Shown here: positions 56,005 to 63,906 of the stretch, piece after piece
Position numbering within the stretch: position 1 is the stretch's first letter
How the letters are laid out: every line of letters begins with the position of its first letter
Assembly (NCBI GenBank): GCA_021821465.1
Contig: JAKACM010000008.1
Location: forward strand, 1 to 64,000
DNA: 64,000 bases
From: Bacillota bacterium
GTDB taxonomy: Bacteria > Bacillota > Sulfobacillia > Sulfobacillales > Sulfobacillaceae
Direction of reading: 5' to 3'
Notes under the pieces: generated by a model
Told to the model about the DNA's origin: nothing
The model's input: only the letters and a program-made list of their open reading frames with translations
Database searches by the model: none
Position numbers and translations under genes: made by a program

Positions 56005-56695
56005 AATAAGTGGCACTTTACCACACATTGAGCCACAATGCAATGAACCCAAACTCAAAGAATGTAAATAATTCCCGGCTTTTGAACTAAACAAAACTAA
56101 CCCGCATTACCGCATGACTGAGGAACACACAATCACCGGCGAGTTTCTAAAGAATTCCCCGGTCCTTGTGAACACTCATTTCGCGATGTCCTATCCGGGA
56201 CTCTTAAGACGGCATCATGGAGACAGAGGGAAAATCAAATGTTTTTGGGCGAAGTTTCTTGTGGGAACGACAAATAGGATGGCCTCAAATGAGTCACAAC
56301 CGTGATACGCTAGCGGACAAGGAATCGGCCAAAAACTTCTCTTTAGGAAATATCGTCTGAATAATCCCTTCAACGCGCTCAAAAAGGTTTGCATACCCAT
56401 CCAAAAATCCCACTAGCACGGAAATAGCCGGAATTCTTAAAGGTGGAATCCCGCGGTTTCTGCGTACCGTCTTTCAAATTGGCCTCACAATATGTTAAAG
56501 TCATTGTTCTTGGGAATGTACGCGGCTTTTGTTAGCATGTGCCACAATTTACCGTCGGCAATAACCATGGGATTGCGGCGAACATATTCCCAAGAATATT
56601 GACGAATTCAGCCGATAATCTCATCATAGTCATGGAGTATATTATGTAAAGCAAAATGCAGAGAACCGCTTCGCACTCCAACACACGACGAAAGG
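56005..56695. other. Intergenic region with an 11-bp inverted repeat
   Basis: About 690 bases divide the riboswitch leader from the DUF4012 gene. No coding frame is convincing. TTCTTGGGAAT at 56507-56517 and ATTCCCAAGAA at 56586-56596 form perfect arms 68 bases apart, which could close a folded RNA or mark a small element. Promoters for both divergent genes should be here. Confidence 0.5.
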
Positions 56696-58528
56696 GTGAT
56701 TCGCACGCGATTCGGCAAGTCGATAAGACATCCTCTGCGAGTGGGAATCATAGCAGGAAGTCTGGGGCTATTAGGAATCATTGGGTTGCCGTTTTTAACG
56801 CTTGCCGGCACCATCTCCACGGCCGGAGCCGCTGCAATATACGCAGCCGTTGGCATCAAGACGCGCCAAACTGCAAGTATCGACACGGGCATCACTTATC
56901 TGAATGATACGGTTCAGTGGTACCGCAGTATGATCTGGACGTTTTGGCCGCTGAGAATTCTGGATCCCCACAATGCATTCCTCAAATCTTTGGAGTTGTC
57001 GGGAAAAAACCTCAGAGAATTGGGGCAATCCACCCGTCAAGCCGAACCCGACATCAATGACATTTTAGGATCAATCGGATTCGCCACATCCACACATGCC
57101 GATCCGTCGTTATCTCACAGTCAATTACAGGCAGCCTTATTTCAACAATTGCCGAATATCGATCAACTTATCAACATCTTTTATCCGAGTGTGACTCAGT
57201 GGAACCAATGGATTTCGCACACCAACCTGCCGACTTGGTTGGTGTCGTCCGGCCATTGGCACCAATTTCAAAACGAGAGTCAGTTACTGACTTTGGATTT
57301 GCAAGAGGTACGCACACTCTTGCCGATTGCGGCCAAAATGGTTCCGGCACACGGCACCCAACGCTATTTCTTGATCTATGAAAACCCGGGAGAGCTGCGG
57401 TCTACCGGCGGATTTCTGACTGCATACAGCTACGTGACATTTAAGAACGGGCGTTTGCAACCCCTGCATTCACACAACATTTATGATTTGCAGGCGCATA
57501 TTCGCTACCGCCCGCCTGCACCCTTACCCATTCACACCTGGGTGTACACACCCACTTGGCACTTACGCGATTCCAATTGGTCACCCAATGTGCCCACAGC
57601 TGTGCAGCAGATGTACAAATTTTATAATTCGATTCCGCACGCTCCTCATTTGAACGGAGTGATATTTGTCAACACCTGGGTAGCTGACACATTACTCAAA
57701 GATATTGGCGGCATTACCATGCCCAAAACGTATCATAATGTGCGCATTACATCGACAAACGCGAACTATGAAATGGAGTACATTGCTGAACGTTCCCACT
57801 TATCTGCGGGTTCCAAAAAGCAATTTATTGGCACGATGCTTCATTTGATTTTTCATAAGCTAGCCCACTCTTCTGTGCCTACCTTGTTACGCACAGTCAA
57901 CAGCGGCTACCAGTCGCTAAATCAAAAGAACGTGATATTTTACTTCAATAACCCCCAACTGGAGGCCATGGTCAAAGCCCACAACTGGGCAGGGATTATC
58001 GACCCTCACGTCAATGGAGACTATCTCGAGGTGGTCGATGACAATCTCGGAGGACATAAGGACAATTTTTATATGCATTACCATGTTACGTCTCAAATCC
58101 AAAAAGTGGGCTCTCGGTACCGTCAGACCACAACTGTCACTTGGACCAACACAGGTATTTTCAACAATTGGCTGGTAGTGCCTTACACTTCATGGGTACG
58201 TTTTTATGTTCCCTATGGATCCCGGCTTATCTCGCTAACAGGAGGTAATGCGGTAACTCAAGCGTACAATAACACGCAAATCCATAAAACGGTTTTCGGC
58301 AATCACTTGACAATGCCGGCTCGCTTGAACCAACATCAACCGCCGACCACGCGGTCGATGACGGCAACATATTGGTTGCCGAAAGGCATCAATATGTCCA
58401 CGTACACCATTCAAAAACAACCGGGGATTGTAGTCGACCATGAAACGGTGACGGTTAACGGCCATCGTATTCCACCATTTAATCTCTACACGGATAAGTC
58501 CATCTCCTTGTCACCTTCACACAATTAA
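56696..58528 (+). CDS. DUF4012-domain secreted/membrane protein
   Basis: A 610-residue protein with an N-terminal membrane segment (about 14-45, VGIIAGSLGLLGIIGLPFLT) and a large outside part. The DUF4012 core is seen at about 210-270: KMVPAHGTQRYFLIYENPGE, then LRSTGGFLTAYSYV and NIYDLQ. DUF4012 proteins are surface-exposed and of unknown role. The GTG start has a purine run but poor spacing; no better start exists. The sequence is Asn/Thr/His-rich in the second half. Confidence 0.8.
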   Translation: MIRTRFGKSIRHPLRVGIIAGSLGLLGIIGLPFLTLAGTISTAGAAAIYAAVGIKTRQTASIDTGITYLNDTVQWYRSMIWTFWPLRILDPHNAFLKSLELSGKNLRELGQSTRQAEPDINDILGSIGFATSTHADPSLSHSQLQAALFQQLPNIDQLINIFYPSVTQWNQWISHTNLPTWLVSSGHWHQFQNESQLLTLDLQEVRTLLPIAAKMVPAHGTQRYFLIYENPGELRSTGGFLTAYSYVTFKNGRLQPLHSHNIYDLQAHIRYRPPAPLPIHTWVYTPTWHLRDSNWSPNVPTAVQQMYKFYNSIPHAPHLNGVIFVNTWVADTLLKDIGGITMPKTYHNVRITSTNANYEMEYIAERSHLSAGSKKQFIGTMLHLIFHKLAHSSVPTLLRTVNSGYQSLNQKNVIFYFNNPQLEAMVKAHNWAGIIDPHVNGDYLEVVDDNLGGHKDNFYMHYHVTSQIQKVGSRYRQTTTVTWTNTGIFNNWLVVPYTSWVRFYVPYGSRLISLTGGNAVTQAYNNTQIHKTVFGNHLTMPARLNQHQPPTTRSMTATYWLPKGINMSTYTIQKQPGIVVDHETVTVNGHRIPPFNLYTDKSISLSPSHN

Positions 58529-58546
58529 TCTTACCAAGGTGACAAG
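58507..58546. terminator. Hairpin at the end of the DUF4012 gene
   Basis: CTTGTCACCTT and AAGGTGACAAG are perfect 11-bp arms with an 18-base loop that contains the TAA of the DUF4012 gene. It lies between convergent genes. No T tract follows, so terminator function is likely but not certain. Confidence 0.6.
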
Positions 58547-58607
58547 AAGGGAAAATGAGGCAGGCTCGACTGCTTAAGTTTCTCACCCAGTCGAATGCCA
58601 GGGCAAT

Positions 58608-58970
58608 TTATGTGGGCAAGCTTAATGCCGCCAAAATCTTTTCAACAGCCTTTTTTTCGATGCGCGAAACGTAACTGCGAGAAATTCCCAAGCGTTCCGC
58701 AATTTCCTTTTGAGTGTACCGTCTGTCCTGGCCATTCAATGCAAAACGTAAATTCAGCACCAAACGCTCTTTTCGGGTAAGATTGGACACAAAATCCGTC
58801 ACCCACGCCATAATCATATTGACTTCAACCGTATCGGGAACTTCATCTCCACTGGCTAATATATCCAGCAACAAGATTTCATTGCCTTCTCGGTCCACAC
58901 CTATAGGGCTGTAAATGCTCACTTCACTTTTGAGCTTCTTCTGGTTGCGTAAATGCATTAACACCTCGTT
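58608..58970 (-). CDS. spoIIIC: C-terminal half of sigma-K (SpoIIIC part), split gene
   Basis: The 120 residues from NEVLMHLRNQKK to the stop match the second half of mother-cell sigma factor K: SPIGVDREGNEILLLDIL (region 3) and TQKEIAERLGISRSYVSRIE (region 4.2). PIG.D.EGNEI and ISRSYVSRIEK are sigma-K rather than sigma-E features. Region 2 and pro-sequence are missing. The homology stops at the Asn-Glu codons (AACGAG); upstream codons read PQPPVSD and no longer fit the expected CIENE. The piece is not a functional sigma factor alone. It should join the N-terminal half, expected beyond 64000, when the intervening element is excised. Confidence 0.88.
   Translation of the reverse strand, partial: NEVLMHLRNQKKLKSEVSIYSPIGVDREGNEILLLDILASGDEVPDTVEVNMIMAWVTDFVSNLTRKERLVLNLRFALNGQDRRYTQKEIAERLGISRSYVSRIEKKAVEKILAALSLPT
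58966..58970 (-). other. Probable recombination core of the sigK intervening element
   Basis: AACGA on the minus strand, encoding Asn-Glu, is the last sequence fitting sigma-K. In B. subtilis the two sigK halves join at a five-base AATGA repeat coding the same residues (from memory of the skin work). Inverted repeats around it are not obvious. Confidence 0.6.
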
Positions 58971-59005
58971 GTCACTGACAGGAGGTTGCGGAAATAATTG
59001 GCAAT

Positions 59006-60586
59006 TTACTTCAAAGACATGGTCACGATTAGGGGGTTTTGGGGCGAGACGCTGGGTGATTGCACCACCGTAGGGATTGTCGCCTTAATGGAAACCGTAT
59101 CATGTCCGACGACAATTTCTTTGATGAACTGGTGAATAATTTCTCGCTTGTCCTCAAAAGTTAAATGGCCCTCTACCTGCTCAATCGACTGAATCAGGTT
59201 TTGCGCTAAGATCCTATATGCCTCCCAGTCCAGCGAGCGAGACTCCTCAAGCAAAGTTTGTTGCAGACTGGCCCGCTGGGTCAAGAGCGCCGTTTCTTGC
59301 TTTTTCAGCCGATTCAATCGATCCAGCACGTCATCAATGTTCGACACCGCTCCCTGCTCCAATACTCTAAGCAAATTCTCTTGTCCTGTTCGGATACGCA
59401 CGAGATCAACATCCGTCCGGCTGAGTTCCACTTCGATTAACTGGGTATCGGCTGGGGGCTGCAACAAATCTGCCAGCAGTTTCGGATTACGGAGCCAGTT
59501 GACGACATGCTCCCACACCCAGGCATCCAAAGCATGAGACTGTACTCGGGGTCTGTGCGTACACCCGGGATGTCGCCGTCCTGCTGTGGTTTTCCGGCAG
59601 GTATATTCCGGTTCAATGCGGCCCCAATTGCGCTGCCGTTTTCCGGTCATCGTTTGACTGCACAGACCACACCGAAGAAGGCCGGACAAGAGATATTCTT
59701 CTCTTCCTCGGGCTGTCCTCCAATTCATTTCCGCCTTGTTCATCACCGTCTGCGCTCTGGCCCACGTGTCTTCATCGACTATTGCCGGAACGCTTACGGG
59801 GATCCATTCAGAGCGGTCGCGAGTTTTCAGTCCGATTTTTTCGTTCTCGGGACGAAACTTATTGGTGTACATGCCGCTGGTATCCAAACGATTCGCATAG
59901 AAGATGCCCATGTATACGGGATTTCTGGCAATTTGACGCACAACCTGCCGATGCCAGATTGTGCGTCCCTTTTGGGTTAGGATGCCATCGGCGGTTAGAC
60001 GTTTAGCCGTGCCGTTTAATCCCCATCCGCTTGCCACTTCAGAAAAAATGCGGCGCACAACCTGCGCTTCCACCTCGACAATGTGGAGTTGACCCTCTTC
60101 ATAGCGGTAGCCATATGGCGCGATCCCCAAGGGATATTTCCCTTGGCGGGCTTTCTCCGTCCGACCCGTCATCGTCCGTAATCGGATTTTTTCCCGTTCA
60201 TATTCGGCAATGGCACCGCGCATCGAATAGAATAGCTTGCCTTCGGGAGTATTTTGCCAGTCAAAATTCACAAATTCGAGCCGCACTCCGGCGCGTTCAA
60301 TTTCTTCTGTCACGATTAATTGGTGGGAAAGATGTCGGGCAAACCGATCCGGATCATAAATCACGACCCGTTGGAGTTGCCCTTGCCTTACCGCAGAACG
60401 CAGGGCACGGAGTCCCGGACGGTCCAGCACCGATCCCGTAACCCCTTCGTCGGCAAATTCAATGATCTGAGATGCCCCCATAGCCCGGGCGCGCTGCGTA
60501 CAGCTTTCACGTTGAGCAAAGAGGCTATACCCATGGCGAGCCTGATCCTCACTGGATACCCGGAGATAGATACCGACAATCATCAT
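59006..60586 (-). CDS. spoIVCA: Large serine recombinase, SpoIVCA-like
   Basis: A recombinase of about 526 residues. The catalytic Ser is in GIYLRVSSEDQ, followed by VVIYDPDRFARHLSHQ and the rest of the resolvase domain (1-150), the recombinase domain (about 165-280, APYGYRYEEGQLHIVEVEAQ), a zinc ribbon with CGLC and later Cys (about 305-345) and a coiled coil (about 390-470). Its stop lies 36 bases from the sigK break, so it should excise the element. In B. subtilis spoIVCA is at the other (spoIVCB) end, as I recall. The second ATG is used since AAAGG is six bases upstream; the first ATG, at 60592, overlaps the preceding stop as ATGA. Confidence 0.9.
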   Translation of the reverse strand: MMIVGIYLRVSSEDQARHGYSLFAQRESCTQRARAMGASQIIEFADEGVTGSVLDRPGLRALRSAVRQGQLQRVVIYDPDRFARHLSHQLIVTEEIERAGVRLEFVNFDWQNTPEGKLFYSMRGAIAEYEREKIRLRTMTGRTEKARQGKYPLGIAPYGYRYEEGQLHIVEVEAQVVRRIFSEVASGWGLNGTAKRLTADGILTQKGRTIWHRQVVRQIARNPVYMGIFYANRLDTSGMYTNKFRPENEKIGLKTRDRSEWIPVSVPAIVDEDTWARAQTVMNKAEMNWRTARGREEYLLSGLLRCGLCSQTMTGKRQRNWGRIEPEYTCRKTTAGRRHPGCTHRPRVQSHALDAWVWEHVVNWLRNPKLLADLLQPPADTQLIEVELSRTDVDLVRIRTGQENLLRVLEQGAVSNIDDVLDRLNRLKKQETALLTQRASLQQTLLEESRSLDWEAYRILAQNLIQSIEQVEGHLTFEDKREIIHQFIKEIVVGHDTVSIKATIPTVVQSPSVSPQNPLIVTMSLK

Positions 60587-60588
60587 GC

Positions 60589-60753
60589 TCATCCTTTCGG
60601 TTGGGATTGATTGGCATGAAAGCGTTTCACGACAATCTCCAGGGCCCGTTTTTGGGCCTCATCCCCCTCTTGGGGTGTCCCCACCGGAATAATCGTGACA
60701 TGCCAGGTCGTAGCCTGTCTACCAGTACGTGACTGTTTTTGGTTATCTGTCAT
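60589..60753 (-). CDS. Small protein coupled to the recombinase
   Basis: A 54-residue protein of unknown family. The N-terminal 16 residues are polar and basic (MTDNQKQSRTGRQ), then come a strand-like TWHVTIIPVG and a helix EAQKRALEIVVKRF. AAGGAGG lies seven bases before the ATG. Its stop overlaps the first ATG of the recombinase as ATGA. Size and coupling recall a recombination directionality factor, but no homology is seen. Confidence 0.72.
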   Translation of the reverse strand: MTDNQKQSRTGRQATTWHVTIIPVGTPQEGDEAQKRALEIVVKRFHANQSQPKG

Positions 60754-60902
60754 CCGGTTACCTCCTTGACACATCCTATGCGCCACGGCTTGGCCGACTT
60801 GCATGACTCAAAGATCAAAAACGCATCAGGGCTGTGCAAAAGAAAAAAGCGACAGTCTGTGATGCGCACTCATCCCCTTCCTGCAGGCGCTCTTCTCCGA
60901 AC

Positions 60903-61139
60903 TTAGCCTACAATTTTGACATCGCTTTCTGTACGCAAGGCATGCCAGTCAAAACATTCCCGGTACCCGGCCTGAAAGCGCAAAACCACAAATTCCGGAC
61001 GACACTGTTCCACAATTGCCCACTGACAACTCCACTCCTCTGCATCGTTACAACGGGCCACCATCAGGGATTGCCCTGGCCACACCCAGTATTCGGTCGA
61101 TGCGGCTGCGGGATTTTGGTCAAACATTTGCGACATCAT
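60903..61139 (-). CDS. Small protein of the duplicated module, copy A
   Basis: A 78-residue protein I cannot name. It has WPGQSLMVARCNDAEEWSC and CRPEFVVLRFQAGYRECFDW, with three Cys that may bind metal. AAGGAGG precedes the first of two ATGs by eight bases. A second copy at 63110-63298 keeps most residues, which supports coding. Copy A appears intact. Confidence 0.65.
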   Translation of the reverse strand: MMSQMFDQNPAAASTEYWVWPGQSLMVARCNDAEEWSCQWAIVEQCRPEFVVLRFQAGYRECFDWHALRTESDVKIVG

Positions 61140-61422
61140 GAACAGGACCTCCTTCTTTTGAGCGAAGAGTACGACACACAAATAAGCCCCGGGTCACTGC
61201 ACCCCGGAGCTCTAGCCAAAACGGATGGTTCTCCGAATCCTTATTGTCGATTCACTCCACTATACGATTGGGCTCGGGTAATCCGATCCGCTTGACGGCG
61301 GGACGACCTTGCAGCCCGTGGAGCTCCATCCATCCGGTAATCCTTGACACGGACCCAAATAGCTTCCCGTGCGCAAGACCCACCCGGTATCCAAGAGAGC
61401 CAATCCGGTGCGTTTGGTGGCA
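60911..61422. repeat. Duplicated module, copy A
   Basis: About 510 bases nearly repeated in direct orientation at 63077-63582. It holds the small-protein gene, a hairpin (AGCCCCGG/CCGGAGCT, one mismatch, 61185-61211) and the 3' end of a second gene. Differences are scattered base changes plus a four-base insertion. Confidence 0.88.
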
Positions 61423-61499
61423 TAGGGGGCCTGGCGGCCTTGGCCGCCGATGAACTGCTCTTGCTTGGGACCTGGTTCTATCAGCAGGTGACGCACCAT
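61241..61499 (-). pseudogene. Frameshifted copy of the 166-residue module gene
   Basis: The minus-strand segment reads KRTGLALLDTGWVLRTGSYL then GPCQGLPDG like copy B (63406-63906), then a CCAT repeat (four extra bases in CCATCCATCC on the plus strand) shifts the frame. The C-terminal APRAARSSRRQADRITR continues in another frame. The N-terminal part of copy B is not found here. A decayed, truncated copy. Confidence 0.7.
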
Positions 61500-61555
61500 C
61501 CGGCATTTTCTCCGGCTTTTGGGCTCTCACCGTCCTCATCCTCGCACTCGTCCTG

Positions 61556-61810
61556 ATGAGTGTCGCGCATCCCCGTCAGGATGGATCCCGAGATCATGCA
61601 GACTCTATGACCGAGGAGCCCCGTGACAGCCCTGCCGACCCTATGACCGGATTAACGGATCGGGAGCGAGAAGTCTATTATCATCTAAAGCAAGCGCACA
61701 GTATCGCAGACATTGCCCGGCTGTGCCAGATCGAGCCCACCACCGTCAAGACACATATTCGCCATATTTACCGCAAACTGGGGATCACGAACCGCGAAGA
61801 ATTACCGTAG
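61556..61810 (+). CDS. LuxR/GerE-type HTH protein
   Basis: From the ATG, 84 residues with a C-terminal LuxR-type domain: LTDREREVYYHLKQAHSIAD then IARLCQIEPTTVKTHIRHIY and RKLGITNREEL. The frame is open for about 35 codons before the ATG and encodes a hydrophobic stretch (FWALTVLILALVL) but has no ATG, GTG or TTG, and the ATG has no Shine-Dalgarno. It may be a membrane-anchored regulator with an unusual start, or a remnant. Lies alone on the plus strand of the element. Confidence 0.65.
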   Translation: MSVAHPRQDGSRDHADSMTEEPRDSPADPMTGLTDREREVYYHLKQAHSIADIARLCQIEPTTVKTHIRHIYRKLGITNREELP

Positions 61811-62225
61811 TCCCCCGGATCCCTGAATGTACACCGGGAGTACTCCCGATCTCCACCCGAAGTACTCCCCGAGTCAAGAGACAGCGAGAGCGTCCCCAGG
61901 GACTTACCCGGAGCCTGATAAGTTCTCCGCTCATAAACCCCCAGGAGGTGCAGACACAATATGGAAGTCTCCCCATTTATCCGGCCATGTCGCCATCCTT
62001 CCCGGCGAAATCCGTATTTCCTATGCTCCGGAGTCAGAAGAAAGAGACATCCCAACTCATTCTTCACCCCATCATGACCAAGGTGTTTAGCCCGACACGG
62101 GCTGTTCAGTTCGGTCGGTGAAGGAACGACGCCATCGGCAACTCAAGACGAAGTAGGGCCCTAAACCGACAATCAAACACAAAGACGGGGTTGTTATCTG
62201 TTGAATGGCGCACGGAACGTCCCAA
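61811..62225. other. Gap with AGTACTCCC repeats
   Basis: No gene is convincing here. Just after the LuxR-type gene, CGGGAGTACTCCCG (61835-61848) is a perfect 14-base palindrome, and AGTACTCCC recurs at 61861-61869, 22 bases on. These could be operator sites. Confidence 0.5.
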
Positions 62226-62672
62226 TCAAAACATTTCTGGCCCGAAACGTTTCAGAAAATCAGCAGGGGTCAGGACAGTAAAATATTCCTCAATCTCAGG
62301 CGTGTGGAAATCCTTATCGCCCGTAACCAGAATATCGGGCTGTGCGACCATAGCGGATACCAGTATGGGGAGATCCGCGGGATCGCGGATTGGCGGAACC
62401 GCAACGGCTGATAAATCCACAGGCGTGTAAGCCACTTCAAATTCTAACGATGTAAGAAAGCGATCCCACTTTGACACCAAGTTGGGGAACTTTCTTTGCA
62501 GCACTCTCGCAATCTCCGTGATGGAATAACTACAAAGAATCAGTTGATGTTCTTCAATCACGAACGTCAAAAGTTTGCCGGCTACCGAGCGTTGAGAAAG
62601 AATGGCCGAAATCACAATATTGGAGTCAACAAATACCCGAAGTGCCAACTCACTTTTTGGTGTTTCGTTCAT
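62226..62672 (-). CDS. PIN-domain toxin
   Basis: A 148-residue PIN-fold ribonuclease of the toxin type. The acidic active-site residues are in RVFVDSNIVISAIL (Asp), SITEIARVL (Glu), RDPADLPILVSAM (Asp) and LVTGDKDFHTPEI (Asp). It overlaps the antitoxin gene by 23 bases, with AAGGA before the ATG. A toxin here could hold the element in the cell line. Confidence 0.87.
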   Translation of the reverse strand: MNETPKSELALRVFVDSNIVISAILSQRSVAGKLLTFVIEEHQLILCSYSITEIARVLQRKFPNLVSKWDRFLTSLEFEVAYTPVDLSAVAVPPIRDPADLPILVSAMVAQPDILVTGDKDFHTPEIEEYFTVLTPADFLKRFGPEMF

Positions 62673-62919
62673 TCCACATTTCCTTCCGCACCTGTTTCAA
62701 TTCGTCCAAGAGGTCTTGTTCTGTCATCCCTTTCTGCTGAGCTTCTCTACTCATTGCTTCCTGTAGATCCCGCAATGCGACCACGCTCGCCTTTGTAATG
62801 ACAACCTTCCCATTCTCCTCGATAAAAGCCACACGGTCCCCTTCACTCAAATTCAGCAATTCACGAATGCCTTTCGGAATTGTCACCTGACCTTTGGCAC
62901 TGATCCGTGATACTTCCAT
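62650..62919 (-). CDS. AbrB-family antitoxin
   Basis: An 89-residue protein with an N-terminal AbrB/SpoVT-like swapped-hairpin domain (ISAKGQVTIPKGIRELLNLS then EGDRVAFIEENGKVVI) and a helical tail (MTEQDLLDELKQVRKEMWNE) that would bind the PIN toxin. A purine-rich site precedes the ATG. It would also repress its own promoter, as in such pairs. Confidence 0.87.
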   Translation of the reverse strand: MEVSRISAKGQVTIPKGIRELLNLSEGDRVAFIEENGKVVITKASVVALRDLQEAMSREAQQKGMTEQDLLDELKQVRKEMWNERNTKK

Positions 62920-63109
62920 AGCGCCCCTCGCCCCTTCTCCAGCTGCTTTACTTGTTTACTTCCTTACTTCATATTTTATCCCCTTGATGGATTCTTAAGC
63001 AATTGTTTCAACCGATGTTAGATCGCGGAAAGAGGCTTCACGGCAATCACACCTGAGCAGAAACACCTTATCTTAAAATTTTCACGCCCTTTTGTGTATG
63101 CAAAGCATG

Positions 63110-63298
63110 TCAATCAAAACATTCCCGATACCCGGCCTGAAAGCGCAAAACCACAAACTCTGGACGGCACTGTTCCACAGTGACGCGGTGACAACTCCAC
63201 TCCTCTGCGTCATTACAGCGGGCCACCATCAGGGATTGCCCTGGCCACATCAGGTATTCAGCAGATGAGGCTGCAGGATTTTGGCAAACATTGGCCAC
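63110..63298 (-). pseudogene. Small protein of the duplicated module, copy B, altered
   Basis: It shares CQNPAASSAEYLMWPGQSL and CRPEFVVLRFQAGYRECFD with copy A. A one-base deletion shifts the ATG pair out of frame, and Trp after ECFD is a TGA stop, so it is 16 residues shorter at the end. A GTG at 63298 might still start a 62-residue product. Confidence 0.6.
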
Positions 63299-63343
63299 AT
63301 CATGAACAGGACCCCCTTCTTTTGAGCAAGGAGTACGACACAC

Positions 63344-63376
63344 CAAAAAGCCCCGAGGTCACTGCACCCCGGGGCT
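63344..63376 (-). terminator. Terminator between the module genes, copy B
   Basis: On the minus strand AGCCCCG and CGGGGCT are 7-bp arms with a 14-base loop, followed by TTTTT. It follows the 166-residue gene. The copy A version has a mismatch in the stem. Confidence 0.8.
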
Positions 63377-63405
63377 CTGGCCAGAACGGATTGTTGTGCG
63401 AATCC

Positions 63406-63906
63406 TTATTGTCGATTCACTCCACTATACGATTGGGATCGGGTAATCCGATCCGCTTGCCGGCGGGACGACCTTGCGGCCCGTGGAGCCCCATCAGGTA
63501 ATCCTTGACACGGGCCCAAATAGCTTCCTGTGCGTAAGATCCAACTCGTATCCAAGAGAGCCAGTCCGGTACGTTTAGTGGCTTGAAAGGGTTCGGGAGG
63601 CGGAGAACCGTCATCACCGGCGAGTCCTCCGGATCCATAATCTCCCGCGACCCAGGAACAGCCATGAGGACGGTTAACACTGGTAGAACCCTGCGGGCGC
63701 CCGGATCCGTCTCGCTTGCCCCCTTTGGCCGCGGGTTGAAAGTGAATGTGGTGACGTTGCGCGGTGCGATTCAGGGCGGCGTAAGTGAAAATCATGCCAT
63801 CTTCTGTCGCGAGGATATCCAATGTCTCGCGCAGAGTGTGATGTGGAGCAAGATCGCGCAAGCGGGCCAATAACGTTGCCCGAGATCTTGAGGATGGGGC
63901 CGGCAT
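63406..63906 (-). CDS. Hypothetical protein of the duplicated module, copy B
   Basis: A 166-residue protein of unknown family. The N-terminal 50 residues are helical and may be DNA-binding (LLARLRDLAPHHTLRETLDI, TYAALNRTAQRHHIHF), followed by a Gly/Pro-rich linker and a basic C-terminus (APRAARSSRRQADRITR). AAGGAGG lies upstream of the ATG. In the part shared with copy A about ten of thirteen differing codons are synonymous in this frame and few are in the overlapping frame, which supports this frame as coding. Confidence 0.65.
   Translation of the reverse strand: MPAPSSRSRATLLARLRDLAPHHTLRETLDILATEDGMIFTYAALNRTAQRHHIHFQPAAKGGKRDGSGRPQGSTSVNRPHGCSWVAGDYGSGGLAGDDGSPPPEPFQATKRTGLALLDTSWILRTGSYLGPCQGLPDGAPRAARSSRRQADRITRSQSYSGVNRQ

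Larger units (their letters stand above)
63077..63582. repeat. Duplicated module, copy B
   Basis: Direct repeat of 60911-61422. It keeps the end of the 166-residue gene, the terminator and a shortened small-protein gene. Confidence 0.88.

Noticed and set aside
59507-59980. A 157-codon plus-strand open frame within the recombinase gene
   Set aside because: Antisense to conserved recombinase and zinc-ribbon coding sequence.
63417-63680. An 87-codon minus-strand frame overlapping the 166-residue module gene
   Set aside because: Differences between the two module copies are mostly amino-acid changing in this frame but synonymous in the other.
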